A DNA stretch of 52,364 nucleotides from Streptomyces sp. BK340 (lineage in GTDB: Bacteria > Actinomycetota > Actinomycetes > Streptomycetales > Streptomycetaceae). Every line of letters starts with the position of its first letter. Within the stretch, counting starts at the first letter, position 1. Location of the stretch: assembly GCF_007827595.1 (NCBI RefSeq), contig NZ_VISR01000046.1, positions 1 through 52,364 on the forward strand, written 5' to 3'. Under the pieces are notes generated by a model. That model was given only the letters and a program-made list of their open reading frames with translations. It was not told where the DNA came from and searched no databases. The position numbers and the translations under genes are program-made. Shown here one piece after another: positions 18,052-25,739 of this stretch.

Positions 18052-18156
18052 GCCGTGATCGTTCCACCCAGGGGAGGCCGAGCAAGTACTCTTCCGCCCA
18101 AGTACCAGCGGCCATCGGGCCTGGGCCTGCCGTCCCGGGCAGTCCAGAATGCTGCC

Positions 18157-18810
18157 GTGGCCGAAGACGAGCAGAGCGGTATAGAACCGCGTTCATTCCT
18201 GACATGCGTGACAGAGGTGGCCCGGCTGCTGGGCGTCGGAGACGTCGCCATGGAGCCGAAGGACCGGCGTGCCCGCCACCTCGCCCATGCGGTGCGTAAG
18301 CCCCTGCTCGAACGTGCAAGTCTGCCCGAAAAGTGGTTCGCCCCCCTGATGGCGGCAGCCGTGTACGACCCGGATCCCAGCTTCTGCCGCTGGTTCGTCG
18401 AGCCGGCGGTCTATGCGTTCGGACGCCGCCGTGTGATGGCGGCATTGGTCGACTACCTGCGGGTCGGCACGGATGCCGAGCGAGCTGGTGCCGTGCGGGC
18501 CTGGTACAGCGCCCACGTGCCCTTGCGTGCAAACCGATCTCCCGCGTATGCACTCAGCGGGATACGTGATCCCGCGCTGGACGAGTCACAGGACATCAAG
18601 GCCGCGTGGCTGGAGGCATCCCTGCGGGTGTTCGCCGAAGCCACCGACCTGCAGATGCGCCACCGTGTCCTGCTGGATCTGCCCACCCCCCGCGCGGCAT
18701 ACCCGCCATACCTGCACCAACTACTTGAAAGCACACTCGCATCCGCCCGGGTCCATCCCGACCCGCACATCCGTCGCTGGGCCGCAGCAGCAGACCACAA
18801 AGGAGTCTGA
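18157..18810 (+). CDS. Conserved-looking hypothetical protein, unidentified
   Basis: A 217-residue protein from a GTG at 18157, chosen because coding bias and pattern begin at about this point; the longer upstream frame overlaps a transposase. The sequence is largely helical, with repeated units such as WFAPLMAAAVYDPDPSFCRWFVEPAVYAFGRRRVMAALVDYL and ALDESQDIKAAWLEASLRVF (shown in parts). It has regular leucine spacing and no membrane segment or signal peptide. This suggests a HEAT-like or other all-helical fold. It is not recognised as a named family. It is followed 20 bp later by an integrase remnant. Confidence 0.6.
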   Translation: MAEDEQSGIEPRSFLTCVTEVARLLGVGDVAMEPKDRRARHLAHAVRKPLLERASLPEKWFAPLMAAAVYDPDPSFCRWFVEPAVYAFGRRRVMAALVDYLRVGTDAERAGAVRAWYSAHVPLRANRSPAYALSGIRDPALDESQDIKAAWLEASLRVFAEATDLQMRHRVLLDLPTPRAAYPPYLHQLLESTLASARVHPDPHIRRWAAAADHKGV

Positions 18811-18828
18811 GCCCGACTCTTAACCCTC

Positions 18829-19050
18829 CTGGCAGTTACGGGACAGCCCTTCGGTGTCAAAACCGTACGCGGTGTGTTCCCCAAGGGCATGACCCTGAAT
18901 GTGCTGCGGCAGGACCGGATCCTCCATGAGGCTCGGGCCAGCGCTGCCCCCCCCCTGCACCTGATGCGACTGTTCGGCATCAGTACTTCCACCGCCATGC
19001 GCCACGTCGGCCCCGCCTACCCGGAGCGATCCGCGAAACTGCCCAGGTAG
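18829..19050 (+). pseudogene. Tyrosine-recombinase/integrase C-terminal remnant
   Basis: The frame ending TAG at 19050 contains TLNVLRQDRILHEARASA and LMRLFGISTSTAMRHVG. These correspond to the LRQDRILxEA...DLFGLSxxxAMRY end of a Streptomyces family of integrase-like proteins. The catalytic R, H-x-x-R and Tyr region is not present upstream, so this is only a tail fragment. It starts without a start codon, shortly after the preceding gene. Confidence 0.55.
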
Positions 19051-19127
19051 CGGGCCCGCCATGAGCCCGATACCGCAGTTAAAGTCCGTGGCGGCGTGGC
19101 AGTGGGTCCGGCATCATCCCCCGTGTG

Positions 19128-19754
19128 ATGGTGATGCAACCCGTTCTGGAGATCTTCGCTGCCGACGACTTTGCGCTCTGGCCGGTTGGCGAGCACGAGT
19201 CGTACGGCTACCTCGTTCTGAACGGAGAGCTGACTCCGGCGGAGGTCGGCACGGCGGTTATGCGGATCGCCGACTGCAATGACTTCGAGCCGGAGGAGGA
19301 GCACGGGCCGTGCCCGACCGACCCGCTCGGCAGGTTCCTGCACGGGCTGCTCACCATGCCCGACTTGTTCGCCGCCGGCGGGTTCCGGGTGACCGACAAC
19401 TCGACCGGCACCGTCCTCGTCGAGCCTGGCTGCTGCAACGGCCTGGAGACCTGGCGGGACTGGCTGGAGGTGCTTGACGGCACCGGCTGCTCCTACTTCG
19501 GCCACGACCCGTCCTCGGTGGCCGAACGCGTCGGCGACACCGTCCGGCTGACTCTCGACGCCCACGCGAAGAACGGCAGCCCGGTGATCGAGCTGCCAGT
19601 AGACCAGGTACGCACCCTCGTCACCGGTGCCCAGCAGGACTTGCGGAACTTCCTCAGCCTCGCCGGAACCTGGGCCGAACAACACCTGCCGGCACACGCC
19701 GCCGCCGTCACCGCTGCCCTGGCCCGGGCACTGGACCTGGAGCCCACACAGTGA
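19128..19754 (+). CDS. Uncharacterised protein, first gene of a coupled pair
   Basis: A 208-residue protein from ATG 19128 (GTG 19125 also in frame). It is soluble and acidic, with a DPLGRFLHGLLTMPDLFAAGGFRV core, a GCCNGLETWRDWLEVLDG segment containing a Cys pair and Trp residues, and a C-terminal helical region. No signal or membrane segment is present. I do not recognise a named family, though sequences of this type occur as hypothetical proteins in Streptomyces. It overlaps the next gene by 4 nt (GTGA), so the two are probably translated together. Confidence 0.7.
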   Translation: MVMQPVLEIFAADDFALWPVGEHESYGYLVLNGELTPAEVGTAVMRIADCNDFEPEEEHGPCPTDPLGRFLHGLLTMPDLFAAGGFRVTDNSTGTVLVEPGCCNGLETWRDWLEVLDGTGCSYFGHDPSSVAERVGDTVRLTLDAHAKNGSPVIELPVDQVRTLVTGAQQDLRNFLSLAGTWAEQHLPAHAAAVTAALARALDLEPTQ

Positions 19755-20404
19755 GCAGCTTCCTGACCCACCGAGCGCGCGTGCACGACGCTCGCCTCCC
19801 CCTGCGCCGCCGACACAGCGCGCTGCGGACCTGCATCACCCTCTTTGCGCCGTACGGCTTTCGGGCGACGTATCACCACCTCACGCTCAGCGCCGCGATC
19901 CCCAGGCGGCTGGAGGCGGATCCGGACGCGCTGGTGCGGGCGGTGGAGGAACTGCATGAGGCGCGGGTCCTGTGGCTCGCGCGGGCGGAGGAGTACGCCG
20001 CGCAGCGTCGGGCGGAGAAGCGAGCCGGGCGGCGGGCCGTACCGAACCCACGACCGTGGTGGCTGCGGAGCAGGTGGGAGGGCCCGGACCGCGCCTGGTA
20101 CGAAGACCCGTTCCGCCACCCGTCGCTGCGACTGTCCCAGTACATCCGGCGGCAGAACGCGATTCTCGACGGTACCGATCTCCCCGGCTGCCCGGCCTGC
20201 GGGAACGAGGGACCGCTGGAACCGAACCCGACCGGGCACGGATGGATCGAGCTGTGTCGTGGGTGCTCGTGGGCGGCGGTGCCATGTCCGTGCGGGCAGC
20301 GGCACCGGATCGTGCCATCGATCCCGTACGGCTGGAGCGAGATCTGGCAGCGGGCGCACATGAGCGATGACGGCATGCCGAACCCGCACTGGCCCGCGGG
20401 CTGA
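19751..20404 (+). CDS. Uncharacterised Cys-rich protein, second gene of a coupled pair
   Basis: A 217-residue protein starting at a GTG that overlaps the stop of the preceding gene. The N-terminal half is very basic with a helical RAVEELHEARVLWLARAEEYAAQ segment. The C-terminal part has a zinc-ribbon-like set of cysteines: CPACGNEG, then CRGCSW and CPCGQRH. This would suit one or two structural metal sites. Function unknown; nucleic-acid binding is an inference from the charge and the possible metal knuckles. Tight coupling to 19128-19754 suggests a shared role. Confidence 0.65.
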   Translation: MSSFLTHRARVHDARLPLRRRHSALRTCITLFAPYGFRATYHHLTLSAAIPRRLEADPDALVRAVEELHEARVLWLARAEEYAAQRRAEKRAGRRAVPNPRPWWLRSRWEGPDRAWYEDPFRHPSLRLSQYIRRQNAILDGTDLPGCPACGNEGPLEPNPTGHGWIELCRGCSWAAVPCPCGQRHRIVPSIPYGWSEIWQRAHMSDDGMPNPHWPAG

Positions 20405-20539
20405 TGAACTTGATGACGCCAGATCCCGTCCACCACAGCGAACCCACGCGCGGGACCACCACAGCCGTCAGCTGAACGCAGGTTCCGGCGTACCAACGCT
20501 CAGGATTCCGGGAACCCGCGAGCTTCCAAAGGGGCGAGG

Positions 20540-21190
20540 TCAGCTGATGCCGTGCCGGCGGGCCATGCGGTCGGTCATGGCGAGGTGGATCGTGGCTTCC
20601 GAACTAAAGGGAAGGGTTTCGGAGTCCCGGGCGAGCCTGCCGTGGAGCATGAGCCAGCCGTAGGTGGCTCGACCGTCCAGCGTTTCGGGATCGGGGTGAA
20701 TCCCCTGGTACCGGGGATGCGTTGCGTGATTTCGAGGTCGATGCCGTGGGTGGCGGCGTACTCAAGGAAGTGTTTGCGAAAGCCACCGTCAATCCAGACC
20801 TTGCGGCTCGCGGGATGGGCGCCCTCCGTCTGGTCGAGAAGGGTCTGGCCTACGGCGGAGTCCTGGACGCCGGCCGCGGTGACCAGAACGGCCAGCAGAG
20901 ACCGAGGATGTCGGTGATAATGCTCCGCTTGCGGCCGACGATCTTCTTGCCCGCGTCGGCGCCCTGACCCCAGGCGGGGACGCTGGTGGAGGTCTTGACG
21001 CTCTGCGCATCGATCACGCAGGCGGATGGTTCGGCGTCCCGGCCTTCCTGTTGCCTCAGGAGCCGCCTGAGCGTGCCGTTGAGCTGGGCGAACACGCCTT
21101 CCTGCTGCCACTTGGCGAAGTATCCGTAGACCGTGTTCCAGTGCGGCAAGTCGTGCGGGAGGTAGCGGCCCCTTTCGGTAAATCCATTTC
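20540..21190 (-). pseudogene. IS5-family transposase, frameshifted and 5'-truncated
   Basis: Three minus-strand frames make up one IS5 transposase. The first has LPHWNTVYGYFAKWQQEG, SACVIDAQSVKTS (first Asp) and GRKRSIITDILGL (about 20925-21170). The second has VLVTAAGVQDSAVGQ, HPASRKVWIDGGFRKH (second Asp) and TPIPKRWTVE. The third has TYGWLMLHGRLARD and the tail, ending at 20540. Shifts lie at about 20925 and 20675. The N-terminus is lost beyond about 21190. Inactive. Confidence 0.88.
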
Positions 21191-21539
21191 AGCCCGCCAG
21201 GCCCTCGCCATACGTCCCCCAGCAACAGACCGAGCGGGTGACACCGCTGATAGAAGCTTGAGCAGCGGATTTATCCGGGAAATGCCGGGGGGCCGGAAGT
21301 GAATAGGGTCTGCTGTGGCGGTTGGGAGGCCGCGGCCGCGTTTCCTCGGGCTCCGACCGCGGGAGCGGCACCCGCAGCAGGCTTCATCCCTGCCAGGCTT
21401 CTTGGCCGTCATCGCCCCGTGCTGGGGAGGTCGGCCTCCGCTGTGGCTGATCTCAGGCACGCCGGGCCGGATGGCACACCGCTCACACGGGAGAACGGTC
21501 AGGCCGGCCCTCTGATACACCGCGCCTGCGCCGCCGGTT

Positions 21540-22075
21540 GACGCCCCGGTCACACCGGGCACAAGGACGGCGGCAATCCGAGGGAGGCGGGAAACTCGGC
21601 AGTTGCAACGCGGCGGGACGGACACGGAGCCGCCAGCACCCGCGCCCCCGACCACCCGCTGATCTCCAGCGGCCACGGCCCCACTCAGCGTGCGAAGCCG
21701 CAGACCAGGCCTGTCGGGAACGGCAAAGCCCCGCTCCGCCAGCAGCCGACGCACCTTTACGGACGGCCCGGCTAACGGTCGAGCGATCGACGCCGAACAG
21801 CACACCCAGGACCGCGTGAGGCAGATCGTGCCGGAGATGGACCGGAGATGGATCAGTGTGACCACCAGCCGGTCCATGAACACCAGCCGGTACTGAGCAC
21901 CCGCACCCGGCGCTCGTCTCCGCGATCCACCCCCGCACCTCCACCCGCCGGCCCTCCGCCGCAGCCGCCCACGGCCGAGCCAACTTGAACACCTGCAGTG
22001 TTCCCGCCAGCCCTCCGGAGATCTCTCCTCCGGGCAACGCCGTGCACCGGGGCGAAGACCAGGGACGCTGGGTGC
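21540..22075 (-). pseudogene. IS5-type (HTH_Tnp_4) transposase N-terminal remnant
   Basis: Alternating minus-strand frames read YRLVFMDRLVVTLIHLR, then HDLPHAVLGVLFGVDRSTVSRAV, then VRRLLAERGFAVPDRPGLRLRTL. This is the N-terminal HTH region of the transposase type that has RLVFxDRVVVTLIHLRHDLPHAVLGLLFGVDRSTIxRAI. Frame changes occur around 21850 and 21790. The DDE part is missing, and 21200-21540 shows no recognisable transposase. Confidence 0.7.
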
Positions 22076-22090
22076 GGTCAGCACGGCTCG

Positions 22091-22118
22091 GCTGGGCTGG
22101 GCTGGGCTGGGCTGGGCT
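22091..22118. repeat. (GCTGG)5 tandem repeat
   Basis: Five exact copies of GCTGG plus a partial sixth lie at the edge of the transposase remnant. It is a slipped-strand-type simple repeat with no evident function. Confidence 0.8.
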
Positions 22119-22388
22119 CACCATCGTCCAGCGGTGGATGTGCGAACACGTCCTCGGCATCCAGCCCGCCAGCGAGGAGGACAAGCCGCCCCCGCGACGC
22201 AGCCAAGCCGACAAATGGCCCGCGAACTACGGAGCCGCCCGGCTCTGGGAGTGCGGGCGGGAGGTGAGGGAGTCGCCGGGAGAGGCCGCCGACGTAGGCG
22301 ATCCGATCCCCCGGCCGGGGCAGAGACGACGGCACACACGGAGCGCGCCATGCGGGCGAACCGGTGCCCTGCGGGCCGGCACACCGCG
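22119..22388. other. Gene-free stretch
   Basis: About 270 bp. One plus-strand reading (IVQRWMCEHVLGIQPASEED) looks protein-like but is short, without a start, and is not assigned. Confidence 0.3.
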
Positions 22389-22877
22389 TCATTCCGAAGG
22401 AATGCGAAACTCGAATTCGGGACGATCCCACGGTACGGCGGGCGGATTCGCGAGCGCGGTCCCGGTCCGCACGGCGCCGACGCGGTGGTAGAAGTCCTCG
22501 GCGGGACGATGGGACACGACCTTGATACGGTCGAGCCCGGCGGCACGGGCTTCGGACTGCATGTGCGCGACGAGCAGTCGTCCAATACCCCGTCCTTGCG
22601 CTTCGTCGGCGACGAACAGCAGGTCGAGCTCCGGTGGAGCGAGGACGAGCGAGTAGAACCCCAGGACCCGGCCTCCAGGCTCGTCGGCGCCTACGGCTAC
22701 GAAGGCGCGGTGGGCCTCGATGTAATCGGGACCGACCCGATAGCCCGCGACTGCGGAGGCGTACTTGCCCTCGTAGGCGCGTGAGCCACGCACGAGCCGC
22801 GTGAGCCGTTTGGCATCCCGCGCTACGGCCCTCCGTATCGTGATCGGCTGACTGATCGGGGGTGTGCGTGAGCTCAT
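22389..22877 (-). CDS. GNAT-family N-acetyltransferase
   Basis: A 162-residue GNAT protein from ATG 22877. It has an N-terminal ITIRRAVARDAKRLTRL segment typical of the first strand and helices, a LDLLFVADEAQGRGIGRLL motif A with the acetyl-CoA pyrophosphate loop Q-G-R-G-I-G at about residues 94-99, and a C-terminal strand EDFYHRVGAVRTG. It transfers the acetyl group from acetyl-CoA to an amine of unknown identity in the cytoplasm. The larger upstream frame is not conserved and overlaps IS debris. No operon partner is evident. Confidence 0.9.
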   Translation of the reverse strand: MSSRTPPISQPITIRRAVARDAKRLTRLVRGSRAYEGKYASAVAGYRVGPDYIEAHRAFVAVGADEPGGRVLGFYSLVLAPPELDLLFVADEAQGRGIGRLLVAHMQSEARAAGLDRIKVVSHRPAEDFYHRVGAVRTGTALANPPAVPWDRPEFEFRIPSE

Positions 22878-23045
22878 CGGGAGAGTATGTCGCACCGGGG
22901 GAGTGCCCGTGTGCGGCAGGTCGGCCGCTCGGGCGCGCGTTCCTGCACCGCTCCCAAACACCGCTCGCCCAAGCCCCCACTCTTCCACGTCGCCGCCGCG
23001 TCGCCCGCCGGCAGCAACTGGACGCCCGAACCGCTGCTGCGCCAG

Positions 23046-23113
23046 GCCGGACAGAGCCCGACGATCACGGCATTGGACGGTCCCGAGGCGGCCTGAGCAC
23101 GAAAGTCCACCTG
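23046..23113 (+). pseudogene. IS5-family transposase scrap
   Basis: The reading EPDDHGIGRSRGGLSTKVHL is the highly conserved central HxIGRSRGGLxTKIHL block of IS5-family transposases. Flanking sequence on both sides is not recognisable as transposase in any one frame. Confidence 0.65.
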
Positions 23114-23382
23114 TCCAGCCACGCGGCCGCCCAGCACTGCCATGCGCCCGCACACCTCGGCCAAGCCGGAGTCCCGCCAGGCCGTCGCATCCGCGCGGAT
23201 GGCCGTTACGAGCCAGGCCGCAGGCAGCCCAAGGCGTATGTCGGAGTCCGCAATGGCCTGCACATTCGCCGAGGACCTGTAGCCGCCAATCAGTCCTCGC
23301 GCAAGGAGGTCCCCGTGCGCGTCGGGCTTCGGCGCCGACAGCCTGCAGGGCACGAGATCGGATCTAGCCATGGCAGTGGTGG

Positions 23383-23625
23383 CTAACCTCCCTGCAGGGC
23401 GGCGCGCTGCCAACCCTGACCGGGAGTGTCCAGTCCGTCAGCGTCTAGCCAGAGCTCCGCAGCGAGCCTGAGCAGCTCGAGGCTTCGGGTCACCCAGTCG
23501 CTGGATTCGCCCAGGACCCGGGCTGCAGCGTGCTGGGAGCCGTGGACCTGTACGAGGCGCTCGAGCGCCTCCGCTTCGTCGAGCGGCTGCCGGTCGTCGT
23601 GTCGAACAGCGGCAATGCGGGCCGA
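23383..23625 (-). pseudogene. ParB/Spo0J-like HTH fragment
   Basis: A minus-strand frame without a clear start, ending TAG at 23383. It reads RIAAVRHDDRQPLDEAEALE, then VQVHGSQHAAARVLGESSDW and VTRSLELLRLAAELW. This has the shape of the ParB HTH region: E/N..RxxLxPIxEAxAL, then an HTH with (A)xxLG.SxxWVxxRLxLLxLPxEL. The N-terminal nucleotide-binding segment with the GERR motif is absent, so it would not act as a partition protein. It could be the end of an accessory-plasmid parB. Recognition is moderate. Confidence 0.5.
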
Positions 23626-23724
23626 GCTCCTGCAGGAGGTGGAAACTTGGAGCGCCGAAGGCCCATATGGCTACGGTCGGTACCGCGACCCGGTGCCGTG
23701 GCACATCAAGAAGGATCTAGAGCA

Positions 23725-23931
23725 ATGGCAACTGGCCGCGTGAAGTGGTTCAACGCCGAAAAGGGCTTCGGCTTCATCCAGCAGGACGGCGGCGGACCGG
23801 ACGTGTTCGTTCACTTCTCCGCCATCACCGGCACCGGCTTCAAGGAGCTCAACGAGGGCGACCAGGTCGAGTACGACGTCACCCAGGGACCAAAGGGCCC
23901 GCAGGCGGAGAACGTCACCAGGACCAGCTGA
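23725..23931 (+). CDS. CspA-family cold-shock protein
   Basis: A 68-residue cold-shock domain: MATGRVKWFNAEKGFGF start, RNP1 KGFGFI at 13-18, RNP2 VFVHF at 27-31, and the QGPKGPQAENV end. It binds single-stranded nucleic acid and probably acts as an RNA chaperone. The start is fixed by the conserved MA(T/S)GxVKWF and by AAGGA some 10 nt upstream. It is more canonical than the copy at 4282-4485, having the full VFVHF RNP2. A hairpin terminator follows 11 nt after the stop. Confidence 0.95.
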   Translation: MATGRVKWFNAEKGFGFIQQDGGGPDVFVHFSAITGTGFKELNEGDQVEYDVTQGPKGPQAENVTRTS

Positions 23932-23941
23932 CCAGCAGCCC

Positions 23942-23967
23942 GCCCCGCCGGCCAACGCCAGCGGGGC
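23942..23967 (+). terminator. Terminator after cold-shock gene
   Basis: GCCCCGC at 23942-23948 pairs with GCGGGGC at 23961-23967 around a 12-nt loop, directly downstream of the cold-shock stop. Confidence 0.6.
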
Positions 23968-24239
23968 ACTCTCGCCTGCGCCCCGGCTGGGGCCCGTCCT
24001 GCTGAGTGAACTCCGACAGGCGCCATCCGTCGGCAGTCCAACGCACGAAGCTCTACCAGTTGGTCAGGTCTACAAGGAGATCGCAGTGAGGGCCGTCCCG
24101 GGCCGGCTGTTGATGCTGCTCTTCCCCGACCCGCAAGCTCTCGCCGCCCGGTTTGACCGGGACGCCACACCCGCCCACGCGGGGTGGTGGCGCATCAGTA
24201 CACGAGGTTCACGTGTCGGGGTGTGGTCAAGGCTTTGCG
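23968..24239. other. Gene-free stretch
   Basis: About 270 bp. A GTG-initiated plus frame at 24086 (RAVPGRLLMLLFPDPQALAA) is protein-like over 50 codons but then runs antisense through the VOC gene. It is not counted as a gene. Confidence 0.3.
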
Positions 24240-24980
24240 TCAGGACCGGGCGAGGACGCAGAACTCGTGGCCCTCCGGGTCGGCAAGACACGTCCACGGG
24301 ACGTCGCCCTGGCCGACGTCGAGGTCGGCGGCGCCGAGGGCCCGCAGCCGGACCACCTCCTCTGCTTTGTCGTCACCAGGTTGCGGCACGAAGTCAAGAT
24401 GGACGCGGTCAGGCACAGTCTTCACGTCCGGCGAGCGGAGGAACTCAAGATACGGGCCAACGCCCTCGGCCGAGCGCCACACCGCATGGTCGTCCGTCAC
24501 CTCGTGCAGGGTCCAGTCCATCGCGTCGTCCCAGAACCGTGCCATGGCCCGCGGATCCGCGCAGTCGACCACCACCCGGGCGATCGGCCCGGTGTCCCGG
24601 TACATCTCCCGAGGCTCCAGCACGCAGAACTCGTTGCCCTCCGGGTCAGCGAGGACCGTCCACGGCACGTCGCCCTGGCCCACGTGGGCGGGCGTCGCAC
24701 CGAGAGCTTCAAGGCGCTCGACCAACTCCGCCTGATGGGCCGCAGAGGTGGTGGCGAGATCGACATGCACACGATTCTTCGTTGCCGTCTTGGGTTCCGG
24801 GACCGCAATGACGTCGATGCATACGCCGACCGGGTCCAGCCAATCGAAGCCGACGGGTTTGGCGGCGGTCGCGCCCGATCCCCCGCCAGCAACACTCCAG
24901 CCGAGCGCCTGCGCCCAGAACCGGCCGACCGCCGAGTGATCAAGAGCCTTCATGTTCACCAGGACAGGTCGCAGTGTCAT
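24240..24980 (-). CDS. VOC-superfamily (glyoxalase-like) two-domain protein
   Basis: A 246-residue protein with two vicinal-oxygen-chelate modules of about 120 residues. Each ends with the same strand pattern: GDVPWTVLADPEGNEFCVLE in the first, GDVPWTCLADPEGHEFCVLA in the second. Both begin with a VxxxDxxxxxRFW(D/A)xAL segment. The Glu before F-C-V-L is the usual metal ligand position. Members include dioxygenases, glyoxalases and antibiotic-binding proteins; this two-domain actinobacterial type has no established substrate. The start ATG 24980 begins right at the first strand (MTLRPVLVNMKALDH). Confidence 0.88.
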   Translation of the reverse strand: MTLRPVLVNMKALDHSAVGRFWAQALGWSVAGGGSGATAAKPVGFDWLDPVGVCIDVIAVPEPKTATKNRVHVDLATTSAAHQAELVERLEALGATPAHVGQGDVPWTVLADPEGNEFCVLEPREMYRDTGPIARVVVDCADPRAMARFWDDAMDWTLHEVTDDHAVWRSAEGVGPYLEFLRSPDVKTVPDRVHLDFVPQPGDDKAEEVVRLRALGAADLDVGQGDVPWTCLADPEGHEFCVLARS

Positions 24981-25172
24981 GCCGGCGATCCTATGCACCC
25001 GGGGTGCAACGGCATCAGCAGATCCCCGACGCCAAACAGAGATCAACCCCCTCACCAGCCGCAATGCTCAGCTCGCCAACCAGAGCGCTCAGCCTCGCCA
25101 AGCCAACTGCTCACTCGCCACGTGAGACGCCAAGCCACAACGAAGCTCAGGCTCGCTCGTGCCGAGGGATGC

Positions 25173-25730
25173 CTACAGGTCGAACTCGACGTGCTCGATG
25201 TCGGTGAAGCGGACCTCTTCCAGGCTGCCTGCGCGGCGGCCGTTGTCCTGGAAGTACACGTCCCTGAGTGCTTCGGCGGTGATCTGCTGGAGTTGCTGGT
25301 CGGTGGCGCCCTGCTGCTGGGCGTCGAAGAGGCGGGCGGCGTACTGCGGCGGTAGAGCGACGGTCAGGTGGCGGAGGCGGGCGTCGTCGGTGGTGCCGAT
25401 CGGGGCGGTGTAGCCGATCCGGGCTCGGGTGTCGATGACGATGCCGTCGGTGGTCGCCGCCCTCTGGCGGGCCCTGGCGCGGATCTGCGGCTGCCACCGC
25501 TTCTTCACCTCGGCCTCCATGCGGGCGGCGAGGTCGGGGCGCGGTTTTTTGATCTGGGCTTTGACGTAGCGTTCGACGGTGCGCTGGGAGATCCGCAGCA
25601 TCTGGGCGACGGCCCTGGTGGTCCCCAGTTGTTTGACCAGGTAGCGCATCTGCGCGGGCGCGGTCTTGGGCGCCGGGCGGGTGAACGACTTCTGCACGGC
25701 GGCGTCCAGGCCGTTGCCGAACAGGCTCAT
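25173..25730 (-). CDS. tpg: Telomere terminal protein Tpg
   Basis: A 185-residue protein of the size and pattern of Streptomyces terminal proteins, which are covalently attached to the 5' ends of linear replicons and prime end-patching DNA synthesis. It begins MSLFGNGLDAAVQKSFTRP and has the HTH-like GTTRAVAQMLRISQRTVERY segment at about residues 36-56. A basic KKPRPDLAARMEAEVKKRWQ region and an acidic C-terminal half with EALRDVYFQD follow. The start lies 9 bp after the tap stop, with GGAGAGG upstream, so tap and tpg form one leftward transcript, as known for this pair. It should act with Tap at the telomere. The gene is intact. Confidence 0.93.
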   Translation of the reverse strand: MSLFGNGLDAAVQKSFTRPAPKTAPAQMRYLVKQLGTTRAVAQMLRISQRTVERYVKAQIKKPRPDLAARMEAEVKKRWQPQIRARARQRAATTDGIVIDTRARIGYTAPIGTTDDARLRHLTVALPPQYAARLFDAQQQGATDQQLQQITAEALRDVYFQDNGRRAGSLEEVRFTDIEHVEFDL

Positions 25731-25739
25731 CGCCCTCTC

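Noticed and set aside
22091..22118. CRISPR or other array
   Set aside because: A simple 5-bp tandem repeat without spacers; no direct-repeat/spacer structure occurs anywhere in the window.
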